From Nitrospira sp. (lineage in GTDB: Bacteria > Nitrospirota > Nitrospiria > Nitrospirales > Nitrospiraceae), in the NCBI GenBank assembly GCA_024998565.1, contig JACOEM010000006.1, positions 186,001 through 250,000 on the forward strand: DNA of 64,000 bases, written 5' to 3'. The position numbers were made by a program, and so were the translations under genes. How positions within the stretch are numbered: the first letter of the stretch is position 1; each line of letters begins with the position of its first letter. This document shows, piece by piece, positions 18,118-25,732 of the stretch. Under the pieces are notes generated by a model. It ran no database searches. It worked only from the letters and a program-made list of their open reading frames with translations, and had not been told where the DNA came from.

Positions 18118-18832
18118 ACCCACAAACCTCCCCGTCGCATCGTACACAGGTTCGTCCGCGGAAATGATCCACGGCCTCGCGTGGGCTGCCGGAAAAGACA
18201 ATGCGTCCGGCGCAGAGTTGGGACGCTCGATCGGCAATGAGGGCCACCTCCTCCTGATGGGTGATCAAGAGGACCGATCCGCCGGCTTCCTTCAGCGCGC
18301 GGATGATGTCGATGATGTGATTGATCGAGAGCATATCGATGCCCGCCGCCGGCTCATCGAGGATCGCCAGCTTGGGTTTCATCGAGAGGACGGACGCAAG
18401 CTCAATCCGGTGGCGCTCACCGCCGCTCAACGCCTTGTCCAGCCGGCGCGTTAGGTAGCGGTCCGGATCGAGCCCCACCCGCTTCAGTGCCGGTTCGGGA
18501 TCGCATTCCGGTTTGCCCAGGCTGAGATATTCGCGCACCGTCACGCCTTCGAATCGGGCCGGCTCCTGCCAGGCGAGTGTCAGTCCCAACCGGGCGCGTT
18601 CATGCATCTTGAGAGGCAGAAGATCCGTTCCGTCCAATCGTGCCCGCCCGGCGCTTGGTCTATATCCTTCACAGCCCATCAGGACATAGGCGAGGGTGGT
18701 TTTGCCGGAACCGTTGGCGCCGAGCAGGGCATGGATTTCCCCGGCTTGGACCGCAAGGTCCAGCCGATCGAGAATCGAATGATGATCGACCTCAAAAGTG
18801 AGGCCATGAATGTCCAGCAGAGGAATAGACAT
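18104..18832 (-). CDS. sufC: SufC-like Fe-S assembly ATPase with cysteine-rich tail
   Basis: 242 residues from the ATG at 18832 (ATG at 18841 possible; neither has a clear ribosome site). ABC-ATPase features are all there: Walker A GANGSGKTT, Q-loop WQEPARFEGV, signature LSGGERHRIELA, Walker B LAILDEPAAGID, and H-loop ITHQ. The WQEP and AAGID wording is characteristic of SufC, which hydrolyses ATP to open the SufBD scaffold. The last 14 residues, TCVRCDGEVCGYVRP, add a C-x2-C plus Cys tail that ordinary SufC proteins do not carry, to my knowledge. The gene starts a two-gene suf operon. Confidence 0.88.
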   Translation of the reverse strand: MSIPLLDIHGLTFEVDHHSILDRLDLAVQAGEIHALLGANGSGKTTLAYVLMGCEGYRPSAGRARLDGTDLLPLKMHERARLGLTLAWQEPARFEGVTVREYLSLGKPECDPEPALKRVGLDPDRYLTRRLDKALSGGERHRIELASVLSMKPKLAILDEPAAGIDMLSINHIIDIIRALKEAGGSVLLITHQEEVALIADRASQLCAGRIVFSGSPREAVDHFRGRTCVRCDGEVCGYVRP

Positions 18833-19062
18833 GAGGCACATCAGTTAATCGGAATCGATGTGCATCAGGCGTGCCTGTGCTGGGGTGCACAATCCGTGGG
18901 CTCACCGTTGTCTTGAGGCTATTGAAAGTCGCGTTTTGCGGCATTCCGGCAGAGTCTTCTGGGGAGTTACTCCTCACCTCGGAAGAGCATCGGATCGTAC
19001 GCAATGGTCTTCCGATGAGCGGTTGGGGCGGACCGCGAGGGACTTCTCATGATTGGAAATCA

Positions 19063-19077
19063 TGGCACTATCGTTGC
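19063..19077 (+). promoter_or_regulatory. Sigma-54 -24/-12 promoter
   Basis: TGGCACTATCGTTGC matches the sigma-54 consensus TGGCAC-N5-TTGC exactly. It lies 82 bases before the ATG of the 129-residue protein at 19159, giving a leader of about 70 nt. No bEBP site was identified nearby. Confidence 0.72.
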
Positions 19078-19158
19078 GTCTATAGTGGCGCGTCTGGACG
19101 CAAACCATGATGAGTGTCAGTACGGTCATTCCCCATTAACCCCACAAGGAGGAAGGTC

Positions 19159-19548
19159 ATGGAAATCGGCATCAACCAATCGTGGTACGACATTGTCGAG
19201 ACCTATCCGAAGGCAGACAAGGTCGCGCAATATTTTTCAGGCAAAAAGGGAAAGGATCTCAAGATCTCGACCGGTACCATCACGTTAGGGCTTTTCGGCA
19301 AGCCCTTGCAGGAGTTTGCGGCCAATCCGGCGGACTTCATTCGGCGCGTACTGGAAAGTGACGGGAGAAAGGTGAACGGCGTGAAAGTCTTGTTTCGCAT
19401 GCCCACGAACAAACGCCTGAGCAAAGCGAGGGGCTGGGGCTTTTACGGGAAGTGTCACTGGGTGCATATCGACGAGCCGCCAGAGGACGAATCCTGTTGG
19501 ATCTGTTACGATTTTGAAGACCCTTGTTTCCTGACGCCATTGCGGTAG
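19159..19548 (+). CDS. Unknown 129-residue cytoplasmic protein, sigma-54 controlled
   Basis: ATG with a strong ribosome site (AAGGAGGAAGGTC). There is no signal peptide or membrane segment. The protein starts EIGINQSWYDIVETYPKAD and has a basic middle; near the C-terminus is ESCWICYDFEDPCF, with three cysteines that could bind metal (C-x2-C then Cys). I do not recognise the family. An exact sigma-54 promoter sits in front of it, which suggests expression under a specific stress or nutrient signal. It is transcribed alone. Confidence 0.65.
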   Translation: MEIGINQSWYDIVETYPKADKVAQYFSGKKGKDLKISTGTITLGLFGKPLQEFAANPADFIRRVLESDGRKVNGVKVLFRMPTNKRLSKARGWGFYGKCHWVHIDEPPEDESCWICYDFEDPCFLTPLR

Positions 19549-19877
19549 CGCGGGGAGGTCAGTGGGGAGCAGCCACATAAGTTCAGTGGCCCCCCGAGTA
19601 GTTCATCGTCAACTCGGACTGCCGAGCGTGTCCGTGGGGAGCTGTGGTGTCAACCCGTTGCTTTATGCAACGAAGGAGGCTGCTGTGGAGCATGCTTCGA
19701 GGGGTGCGTATAGGATGACGAAGAAACCCATTGCTGAGTTCGATTGACCTCGCCAGTAACAAGGCCTGCGGCTGGTTGTTGCAGCAATGACTGCCATCCA
19801 GTAGAGTAATTAAGATTTGCTCCGCATGCCGTGGCCGGAGCCCCTTCTTCTCACACCACTTCTCGGGAGAAACAACG
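19549..19877. other. 329-base stretch without a supported gene
   Basis: Only very short open frames; one with a ribosome-site-like AAGGAGG and a GTG start would give about 20 residues and is not called. No repeat or terminator was recognised. It is presumably the 5' region of the DUF2238 pair. Confidence 0.4.
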
Positions 19878-20516
19878 GTGGGTTGGAACAAGCTGATTTC
19901 GATCGGGCTGCTCCTGTGGTATCTGGCTGTGTCCGTCTGGATGGCGCAGGCGCCGGTGGATCCGCAGTTCTGGTTGCTCGCGAGCATTCTGCCGGCGCTG
20001 TTCGTCGTGCTGTTGATTGTGACCCATCGGTACCTTCCCTTGTCGCATACCTCCCATGCGCTCATTACGGCCTTTCTCACGCTCCACACGATCGGCGTGC
20101 ATTACACCTACGCCGAGGTACCTGTCGGAGTATGGATGGACCAGGTGCTACATCTCGGGCGGAATCACTTCGACCGGATCGTGCATTTCAGCTTCGGCTT
20201 CTTGCTGGCCTATCCGATGGAGGAGCTGTTTCGTCTGAGCGCGAGCATCCAAGGGTGGGTCGTGTACTATCTTCCCGTGATGACGGTTCTTGGACTGAGC
20301 GGACTCTGGGAAATCATCGAATCGTGGGTGGCGCGCGCCGTGCATCCGGAATTGGGGGTGACGTATTTAGGTTCGCAGGGAGATATCTGGGATGCGCAGA
20401 AGGACATGGCGGCCGCGCTCTACGGCTCGTTGTTGTGCATGACGCTGCTCCTGGTGGTGCGCGCCCTGCGAGGGGCGGAGTCGGCGCTGGAATCCGAGGC
20501 GGCGCTTTCCGAGTAG
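19878..20516 (+). CDS. DUF2238 membrane protein, first of a tandem pair
   Basis: 212 residues from a GTG (CGGGAGAAACAAC ahead). Five or six hydrophobic helices with the DUF2238 (YjdF) marker residues: HTIGVHYTYAEVPVG, then HFDRIVHFSFGFLLAYPM and the later QGDIWDAQKDMAAALYGS. The conserved His, Asp and Glu residues lie in or near the membrane, so a metal or small-molecule site is plausible, but family function is unknown. The next gene, 10 bases on, is a full-length paralogue; the two probably act as a heteromer or are a recent duplication. Confidence 0.83.
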   Translation: MGWNKLISIGLLLWYLAVSVWMAQAPVDPQFWLLASILPALFVVLLIVTHRYLPLSHTSHALITAFLTLHTIGVHYTYAEVPVGVWMDQVLHLGRNHFDRIVHFSFGFLLAYPMEELFRLSASIQGWVVYYLPVMTVLGLSGLWEIIESWVARAVHPELGVTYLGSQGDIWDAQKDMAAALYGSLLCMTLLLVVRALRGAESALESEAALSE

Positions 20517-20526
20517 ACGGCATGGC

Positions 20527-21168
20527 ATGGGTGTGAGGGCGAGGGATCAGAGCGGAGTGAGGCCGAACGATCGCCCGATCGTGACGGGGCTGCTCATCAC
20601 CTATGCGCTGTTCTGGATCGGTCTGGCCATTGCACCGGTGGATAGGCAGGATTGGTTCCTGGAGAATCTGCTCGCGGTCGCCCTCGTGGCCGTGCTCGTC
20701 CTGACCTATCGGCGGTTCGCATTTTCCCTCCCTTCCTATTGTCTGATCCTGGCGTTTCTGCTGCTCCACGCGATCGGCGCCCATTACACCTATTCTGAAG
20801 TTCCCTTCGGGTTTTGGCTGAAAGATGCGCTGGCGTTGAGTCGAAACCCGTTCGATCGCCTCGTGCATTTTGCCTATGGGTTGCTCCTGGTCTACCCGCT
20901 GCGCGAAGTGCTCATGCGTCTGGCCGGCGTGCGGGGGATGTGGGTGAGTTATCTGGCGATCAGCGGGATTCTGGCGCAGAGCGGATTCTTCGAAGTGATC
21001 GAGGCGATCGTCGCAATGATCGTCAGCCCTGAACTCGGCAGTCTGTATCTGGGGACGCAAGGCGACGAATGGGATGCGCAGAAGGATATGGCGGCCGCGT
21101 TTTTCGGTGCGCTTCTGACCATCACCGGCACGATATTCCTGCCTCGGGATGAACGGCTCTCTACCTAA
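20527..21168 (+). CDS. DUF2238 membrane protein, second of a tandem pair
   Basis: 213 residues. It shares HAIGAHYTYSEVPFG, FDRLVHFAYGLLLVYPL and QGDEWDAQKDMAAAFFGA with the gene before it, but overall they differ well beyond a recent copy. Hydrophobic helices match in number and position. ATG at 20527 has only a weak ribosome site, consistent with coupling to the upstream gene 10 bases away. The stop codon TAA is also the first three bases of an inverted-repeat element. Confidence 0.83.
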   Translation: MGVRARDQSGVRPNDRPIVTGLLITYALFWIGLAIAPVDRQDWFLENLLAVALVAVLVLTYRRFAFSLPSYCLILAFLLLHAIGAHYTYSEVPFGFWLKDALALSRNPFDRLVHFAYGLLLVYPLREVLMRLAGVRGMWVSYLAISGILAQSGFFEVIEAIVAMIVSPELGSLYLGTQGDEWDAQKDMAAAFFGALLTITGTIFLPRDERLST

Positions 21169-21344
21169 CCCGGACTCTTCATGAATCCCTGCTTCGGCGT
21201 TCGATTCTGTCTCCCGGCGAGGCTGTTCTCGTTCGGCCTCCTCGACGGACTACCAGTACGCCTGCGTCGGCCTCACGTGCGAGCAGCCTCGGCGGGCTTC
21301 CGTCTCGAACGTCTCGCGACGGTATTCATGAATAGTCCAGGTTA
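21166..21344 (+). repeat. Inverted-repeat element, family B, starting on the DUF2238 stop codon
   Basis: Ends: TAACCCGGACTCTTCATGA... (21166-21186) and its inverse at 21324-21344, 19 of 21 positions paired. The element begins with the TAA stop of the preceding gene. The ends resemble those of the element at 42145 (TARCCCG...TTCATGA). About 137 bases of GC-rich interior have no open frame. Confidence 0.75.
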
Positions 21345-21426
21345 ACGGAATCACTCGGGTGATTCTGTTATGATCCGGAGCAGATGTGGGTCAACGATAC
21401 TGCTCGGGCTCATGACGGAGGGCGCC

Positions 21427-21600
21427 ATGAATAGTCCACGACTCGATCTGCCGCCCAGGACTCCCGCACCCGCCTCCCACTGCCTCCATGGCCGTCTCGT
21501 TGATCGCGTCCTCACGGACTCAGGCGAAGAAACCGGCACCGTTCGCTGTTTGGAGTGCGGCGCAATCATTCCCGCTCCGATTCCTGCATCGGCGCGGTAA
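21427..21600 (+). CDS. 57-residue Cys/His protein, paralogue of the one at 16977
   Basis: ATG at 21427 is preceded by GGAGGGCG; the frame is open 19 codons further upstream without a ribosome site. The protein shows CLHGRLVDRV at 19-28 and RCLECGAII at 40-48. Compared with the copy at 16977, the Cys at position 27 is missing, leaving C-x-H and C-x2-C as the shared metal-ligand candidates. The first residues (MNSPRLDLP against MRSPQLEPT) also align. No known family comes to mind. Confidence 0.72.
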   Translation: MNSPRLDLPPRTPAPASHCLHGRLVDRVLTDSGEETGTVRCLECGAIIPAPIPASAR

Positions 21601-21716
21601 GTGTTTCCTCGCTGGCTTCAGCGCAGGAAGTCGTCATATCCTCTCATTCTGCGCGACTTCCTGCCGTTTCCCGGCCCTGCTCAAGGACATCCCTCGTTCC
21701 GCCAGCCTGGTCATTG

Positions 21717-22154
21717 TTACGGCCAATAATTGGCGCGTGCTTTGACGTAGCCGAAAACGATATCCCGCCGCGCGACCATGCCGATGAGCTTCTGGTCCTT
21801 TACGACCGGGAGCCGGATCAGGTGCCGTTCCTGGAGGACATGAATCAGGTTCATCAGCGGCATGTCTTCGGTGGTGGTGATGACGTCGCGGGTCATGATC
21901 TCCGAGACGGATACTTCGCGAAGATCCCTCCCCTGCTCGACGGCTTTCAGCAGGTCGAATTCGGTCACCAGCCCTCGCAAGGTACCATCCGTTTCAGTGA
22001 CCGGGACACTCCCGAAATTGTGCTCGCTCAAGAGTTCTGCCACGACCATGGCGCTGGATGCCGGGCTGACCGTGACGACGGCATCCTCCATGATCTGACG
22101 GACGATGAGTGTTTTGGGGTCGCAGGCGTGGACGAAATATTCTGTGGCTCTCAT
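21717..22154 (-). CDS. CBS-domain-pair protein
   Basis: 145 residues, ATG with an ideal ribosome site (AAGGAGGGTCCT). Two CBS motifs make one Bateman module: VVAELLSEHNFGSVPVTETDG with LRGLVTEFDLL, and LMNLIHVLQERHLIRLPVVKD with LIGMVARRDI. CBS pairs bind adenine nucleotides and sense energy state; a stand-alone pair is a regulatory subunit of unknown target. Its N-terminus (ACDPKTLIVRQIMEDA) matches the paralogue at 41715 (ACDPKTLTVGQLMQDA). An exact sigma-54 promoter lies 80 bases upstream. Confidence 0.9.
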   Translation of the reverse strand: MRATEYFVHACDPKTLIVRQIMEDAVVTVSPASSAMVVAELLSEHNFGSVPVTETDGTLRGLVTEFDLLKAVEQGRDLREVSVSEIMTRDVITTTEDMPLMNLIHVLQERHLIRLPVVKDQKLIGMVARRDIVFGYVKARANYWP

Positions 22155-22234
22155 AGGACCCTCCTTCCGTTCCACGGTGGAGTGAAGTGACAGGACTCTA
22201 TGATTCAGGTGAAAGTTCCCCGCTTCGCAGGAGA

Positions 22235-22249
22235 GCAAGCTTAGTGCCA
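22235..22249 (-). promoter_or_regulatory. Sigma-54 promoter of the CBS gene
   Basis: On the minus strand this reads TGGCACTAAGCTTGC, an exact TGGCAC-N5-TTGC match, followed by T. It points at the CBS gene starting at 22154 and diverges from the sigma-54 site at 22542. Confidence 0.75.
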
Positions 22250-22450
22250 CTCCCTGTCTCTTCAAACCCACCAAGGCGGGAGAGGAATGAATCGCTTCGA
22301 TCCTGGAGGCTGTGCGCGAACTGTTTGAAAGCATGGCAGTCCTGTCGGAAATGCGCGGGTGGCGAGCGATACCAGGTGGAAAGACCGTTGCGTTCATCTT
22401 GGTCGGCAGGCAGGCGTTGTGGATATTTGCGCCAGCGTTCAGCACCGGTG

Positions 22451-22469
22451 CTGCGGAAATTCTCCGCAG
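22451..22469. promoter_or_regulatory. Palindrome between divergent sigma-54 promoters, possible activator site
   Basis: CTGCGGA and TCCGCAG are separated by 5 bases. The centre is about 90 bases upstream of the plus-strand promoter and about 210 upstream of the minus-strand one, a normal place for an enhancer-binding activator. The activator itself is not known. Confidence 0.45.
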
Positions 22470-22541
22470 TCGTAGCCGGCACTGAAGCCTCCGTCGACCT
22501 CTGAAGCCCCTGTGTTGTGCTGATCGCGACGGGAGGAATGG

Positions 22542-22556
22542 TGGCACGCCTGTTGC
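22542..22556 (+). promoter_or_regulatory. Sigma-54 promoter of the lipoprotein-flavodoxin group
   Basis: TGGCACGCCTGTTGC is an exact consensus match including the G after TGGCAC. It lies 51 bases before the ATG of the small lipoprotein at 22607. Confidence 0.78.
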
Positions 22557-22606
22557 GCCTGATGGGGGCGAGGTCTGAACAGCAAACCGACGCCTGTTGG
22601 AGGAAC

Positions 22607-22783
22607 ATGATGAGCGTCGCACGGAACATCGTTGTGCTGGTTGTGTTTATCGGAGGATGGTCGGTGGCTGCCTGTGCCCCGCCGACTCCGAAAGTTACCC
22701 CATCGGTTGCGCCACCCATGATCGAGCGGGAACCGGTTGCGCCGGTTCGTCAGCAGGACCAGCCGTTCCATCCGATGGTGTAG
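22607..22783 (+). CDS. 58-residue lipoprotein
   Basis: ATG-ATG start after GGAGG. A short hydrophobic stretch, NIVVLVVFIGGWSV, leads to a lipobox VAAC, after which about 35 residues rich in proline and valine follow (PPTPKVTPSV...). This looks like an outer-membrane small lipoprotein that could span part of the periplasm. It is preceded by an exact sigma-54 promoter and followed 27 bases later by the flavodoxin-fold gene, so the two are probably cotranscribed. The function is unknown. Confidence 0.65.
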   Translation: MMSVARNIVVLVVFIGGWSVAACAPPTPKVTPSVAPPMIEREPVAPVRQQDQPFHPMV

Positions 22784-22810
22784 GACGGTCTAGGGTTCGA
22801 TCGAGGTGCC

Positions 22811-23398
22811 ATGGGTAAATTCATTACCATCATTCAGGGCCATCCCGATGCGCAGACTCGACATTTCTGCCATGCCTTGGCGGACGAATATGCCAAGGGT
22901 TGCGAAGACGGCGGGCATGAAGTGCGACGTATCGAGGTGGCCCGGCTGGAGTTCCCTTTGTTGCGGACGAAAGACGAGTTTGAAAAGGGCACGCCGCCCG
23001 ATTCGATCAAGCAGGCTCAGGATGCCATCCGGTGGGCGGATCATCTCGTCATCGTCTATCCGCTCTGGTTGGGGTCGATGCCGGCGCTCCTCAAAGCGTT
23101 TCTCGAACAGGTCTTTCGTCCCGGCGTGGCCTTTGAGTATCAAGCGCAGGGGAAAATGGCGAAGCAACTCTTCACGGGGAAGTCGGCTCGCATCGTGGTG
23201 ACCATGGGTATGCCGGCATTGGTGTACCGATGGTTTTTTCTGGCTCACAGCGTGAAGAGTCTCGAACGGAACATTCTCGGCTTCTGCGGGATCAAGCCGA
23301 CGAGAGCCACCTTGATCGGTCAGGTGGAAGGCATGAATGAGCGCCAACGGGCGAGCTGGTTGGACGAGATGAGGGGCTTGGGCGACGTGGGGAAGTGA
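22811..23398 (+). CDS. NAD(P)H dehydrogenase (quinone)-like flavodoxin-fold protein
   Basis: 195 residues. Flavodoxin_2 fold: IIQGHPDAQTRHFCHAL (FMN phosphate loop) at the start, then HLVIVYPLWLGSMPALLKAFLEQVF (the WxxxPAxLK stretch of KefF/MdaB/NQO-type enzymes) and RIVVTMGMPALVYRW. Such enzymes transfer two electrons from NAD(P)H to quinones and other electrophiles and protect from redox stress; some regulate K+ efflux channels. A sigma-54 promoter ahead of the lipoprotein gene probably also drives this gene. KefF-like partnership is not supported by a kef gene nearby. Confidence 0.88.
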   Translation: MGKFITIIQGHPDAQTRHFCHALADEYAKGCEDGGHEVRRIEVARLEFPLLRTKDEFEKGTPPDSIKQAQDAIRWADHLVIVYPLWLGSMPALLKAFLEQVFRPGVAFEYQAQGKMAKQLFTGKSARIVVTMGMPALVYRWFFLAHSVKSLERNILGFCGIKPTRATLIGQVEGMNERQRASWLDEMRGLGDVGK

Positions 23399-23453
23399 GC
23401 CTGCCCCGTTGATCTTCCGGGTTCGGGCTTGTGTCCAGGAGGGAGGAGGATTC

Positions 23454-24089
23454 ATGTCGCGGATCAAAGAACTCAGAGCGTCGATCGAGAAAAAAATGGA
23501 TGCGCTGGAACAGCAGGCGCTGGCGCTGGAAGCCCAGCTCACGCAGGGCAAGGATCAGGCGATCCAGCGGCTGGAAGAGGGTAAACAACAGTTGCGCGAC
23601 GTGGTTGCGTCGGTGCAGGCGGACCTGAAACGGTCGACGGGCGTGGCCGACCATGTCAGGACGGAGGTGCAGGCCAAACTCGAGCACCTCCAGGTGCAGT
23701 TGGCGCTGGGCAAGGCAGACGCGCGTGATGTATACGAAGAACAGCGAGCCAAGATTTTCAAAGCTCTGAGCGAGTTTGAGACCATGGCCGATCAGAAACT
23801 GACTGGAGCCGCATTGGACTCGGGGCGGCTTTGGGAAGAACTGGTGGGACGGTCCAATAGGCTCGAAGCCGAGTTCGAGGCGCTCACACATCGGTTGTCG
23901 GTGGAGAGCAGACAGCAACTCACGATCGTCGAGGCAACCAAGCAAGAGCTCCTGCAGAAATTGCGCGCCTATCGTGACGATCTGCGGGTGAAGCGGCAGA
24001 TGGTGCGTGCCCGGGCCGATACGTTTGACATCGACTTGCGGGACGGGTTGGAGCAGATCAAGACGGCATTTCGCCGGTTGTTTGGGTAA
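23454..24089 (+). CDS. Coiled-coil cytoplasmic protein
   Basis: 211 residues; ATG with GGAGGATT. Almost the whole chain is one long alpha helix with heptad-like spacing of Leu and Ala (KKMDALEQQALALEAQL, then QADLKRS and later EALTHRLSVESRQQL). No signal peptide and no cysteines. It follows the flavodoxin-fold gene with 55 bases between, so probably belongs to the same transcript. The function is unknown; a structural or chromosome/cell-envelope-associated role is only a guess from the coiled coil. Confidence 0.75.
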   Translation: MSRIKELRASIEKKMDALEQQALALEAQLTQGKDQAIQRLEEGKQQLRDVVASVQADLKRSTGVADHVRTEVQAKLEHLQVQLALGKADARDVYEEQRAKIFKALSEFETMADQKLTGAALDSGRLWEELVGRSNRLEAEFEALTHRLSVESRQQLTIVEATKQELLQKLRAYRDDLRVKRQMVRARADTFDIDLRDGLEQIKTAFRRLFG

Positions 24090-24238
24090 TCGACCCTCTC
24101 CATGAGCGTTCCCTGCGCCCTTTGGGGCTTGAACCCTGTGCGCCTTCCCATCAAGATATCGTGGCGCATGATCGGTCACACGGCTCTCGCTGTGCGGCGG
24201 GTCCTGCCATGTGAAGCGAACGATCTTGGGAGGTGACG

Positions 24239-25690
24239 ATGGTTCAGCCTGATTGTGCCGGACGGACGCGCGGCGCGCGCCTGTTGCGTGGGTTGTCGAT
24301 ACTCCTGCTGTGCGTCGGGGTGCTGCCCGGCTGCCAGACGGTCGGGTCGTTCAACGTGAATACCGTATTGGATCTTCACGATGCGGACGTGGGTGACGGC
24401 GTCTGCGACGCCAATGTGTCGCAAGGCGGCGCGCAATGTTCTTTGCGGGCGGCGATCGAAGAGGCCAACGCCTTTGCGCCCGGGAGCCGGATCGGAATCA
24501 CGTTCTCAGTCTCCGGCGACTTTGAACTGAGTCTGCCTGCCGGTCACGAGGGTGCCGGGAATAGTTTATTCATCGCGGGCGGGCGTTTCGTGGACCTGTT
24601 TGCGGGGAACAATCCGGCCGATCACATCATCCGGCCGGCCCGCGCGCAGACGTCGCGCCTGTTCACGATCGATGGCGCCCTGGTTCGCCTGTCCGGCGTG
24701 ACGCTGGCTCAGGGTGGAGTCGGCGACACCGACGGTCACGGCGGGGCGATATCGGTCGAAGGGGTCGCGCCCCGGGTGGAGATCGTGAATGCTGTGATTG
24801 AACATAACAGCGCCTCGTGGAGGGGCGGCGGCATCTATGCTGAAGGTGGCGGCAACTCGTCGCTCGTCATTACGGACAGTCTGATCCGTAATAACGAGGC
24901 CGGTGGTGGAGGGCAGGGGGGCGGCGGGGGCATCTGGGCGCAGGTTGGATTTTTTGCGCTCAACCGCTCGACTGTCTCGGAAACGATCGACGGCGGGCAG
25001 GGAGGCGGGCTGCTCCTCTCGGTCGACGAAGCGGAGATCGTCCAGTCAGCCATTACACAGAACCGCGGCGGGAACGGCGCCGGAATCAAGGTCGACCAGG
25101 GAACGGTGCGGATCGGACGGAGCACCATCAGCCAGAATGTTGCGGCCAACACGGGCGGCGGGATTGCAGTGGTGAATGGAGACGTGACGCTCCGGGATGT
25201 CACGCTGGCGGGCAATCAAGCAGCGGCGAACGCAGGTGGATTCTGGAGAGCTGCGAATGCCGGCGGGGTGGTGCGTCTGCGCAACACCATCTTAGCCGGG
25301 AACACAAGTCCCGCTCACCGTGACTGCGACGGGGCGATCACCTCCGACGGTTTCAATCTGATCGGCACAACCGGCGGCTGTGACATGGACGCGCAGGGAA
25401 CCGATCTCACCGGCAGCGACGAACACCCGCGTGATCCTCAATTAAGCGGGAGTCTCTCTCTGAATGGCGGCACTACGGATAATCTGTTGCCCTTGGAGGG
25501 GAGCGTCGTCATCGATGCCGGGGGTAGCTGTGCAGTTGCGGACCAACGTGGTCGCCCGCGCCCCGTCAATGGCGATGGGCAAGACGGAGCGCAGTGTGAT
25601 ATCGGCGCAGTAGAGTGGCAACCCGGCATCGGGCCCGGCGGCGGTGAAGGGGGAGGCGCCGTGGGAGGTGCGGGCCGGGGCCGCAGGTGA
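24239..25690 (+). CDS. CSLREA-domain lipoprotein with right-handed beta-helix
   Basis: 483 residues; ATG 24239 has GGGAGGTG seven bases ahead and is preferred to the GTG two codons earlier. The lipobox VLPGC follows a hydrophobic stretch. Residues about 40-75 hold the CSLREA domain (FNVNTVLDLHDADVGDGVCD, then CSLRAAIEEANA). From about 110 to 420 a regular series of short beta strands with GGG and N-ladder turns gives a pectate-lyase-like beta helix. The end (VAWQ-type GAVEWQPG followed by Gly-rich tail) looks like a cell-surface anchor region of the choice-of-anchor class. It is probably a large surface adhesin-like or glycan-binding protein; the substrate is unknown. Confidence 0.83.
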   Translation: MVQPDCAGRTRGARLLRGLSILLLCVGVLPGCQTVGSFNVNTVLDLHDADVGDGVCDANVSQGGAQCSLRAAIEEANAFAPGSRIGITFSVSGDFELSLPAGHEGAGNSLFIAGGRFVDLFAGNNPADHIIRPARAQTSRLFTIDGALVRLSGVTLAQGGVGDTDGHGGAISVEGVAPRVEIVNAVIEHNSASWRGGGIYAEGGGNSSLVITDSLIRNNEAGGGGQGGGGGIWAQVGFFALNRSTVSETIDGGQGGGLLLSVDEAEIVQSAITQNRGGNGAGIKVDQGTVRIGRSTISQNVAANTGGGIAVVNGDVTLRDVTLAGNQAAANAGGFWRAANAGGVVRLRNTILAGNTSPAHRDCDGAITSDGFNLIGTTGGCDMDAQGTDLTGSDEHPRDPQLSGSLSLNGGTTDNLLPLEGSVVIDAGGSCAVADQRGRPRPVNGDGQDGAQCDIGAVEWQPGIGPGGGEGGGAVGGAGRGRR

Positions 25691-25732
25691 GGTGCCCCAG
25701 GCCCCGACGGTGGCATGAGAACGCGCATCGCG

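Noticed and set aside
18861-18876. Sigma-54-like AGGCAC-N5-ATGC upstream of sufC
   Set aside because: Both halves have a mismatch; suf genes are not usual sigma-54 targets.
20314-21060. A 248-codon antisense frame in the DUF2238 pair
   Set aside because: Low-complexity His/Gln/Arg composition typical of shadow frames; both sense frames show conserved membrane proteins.
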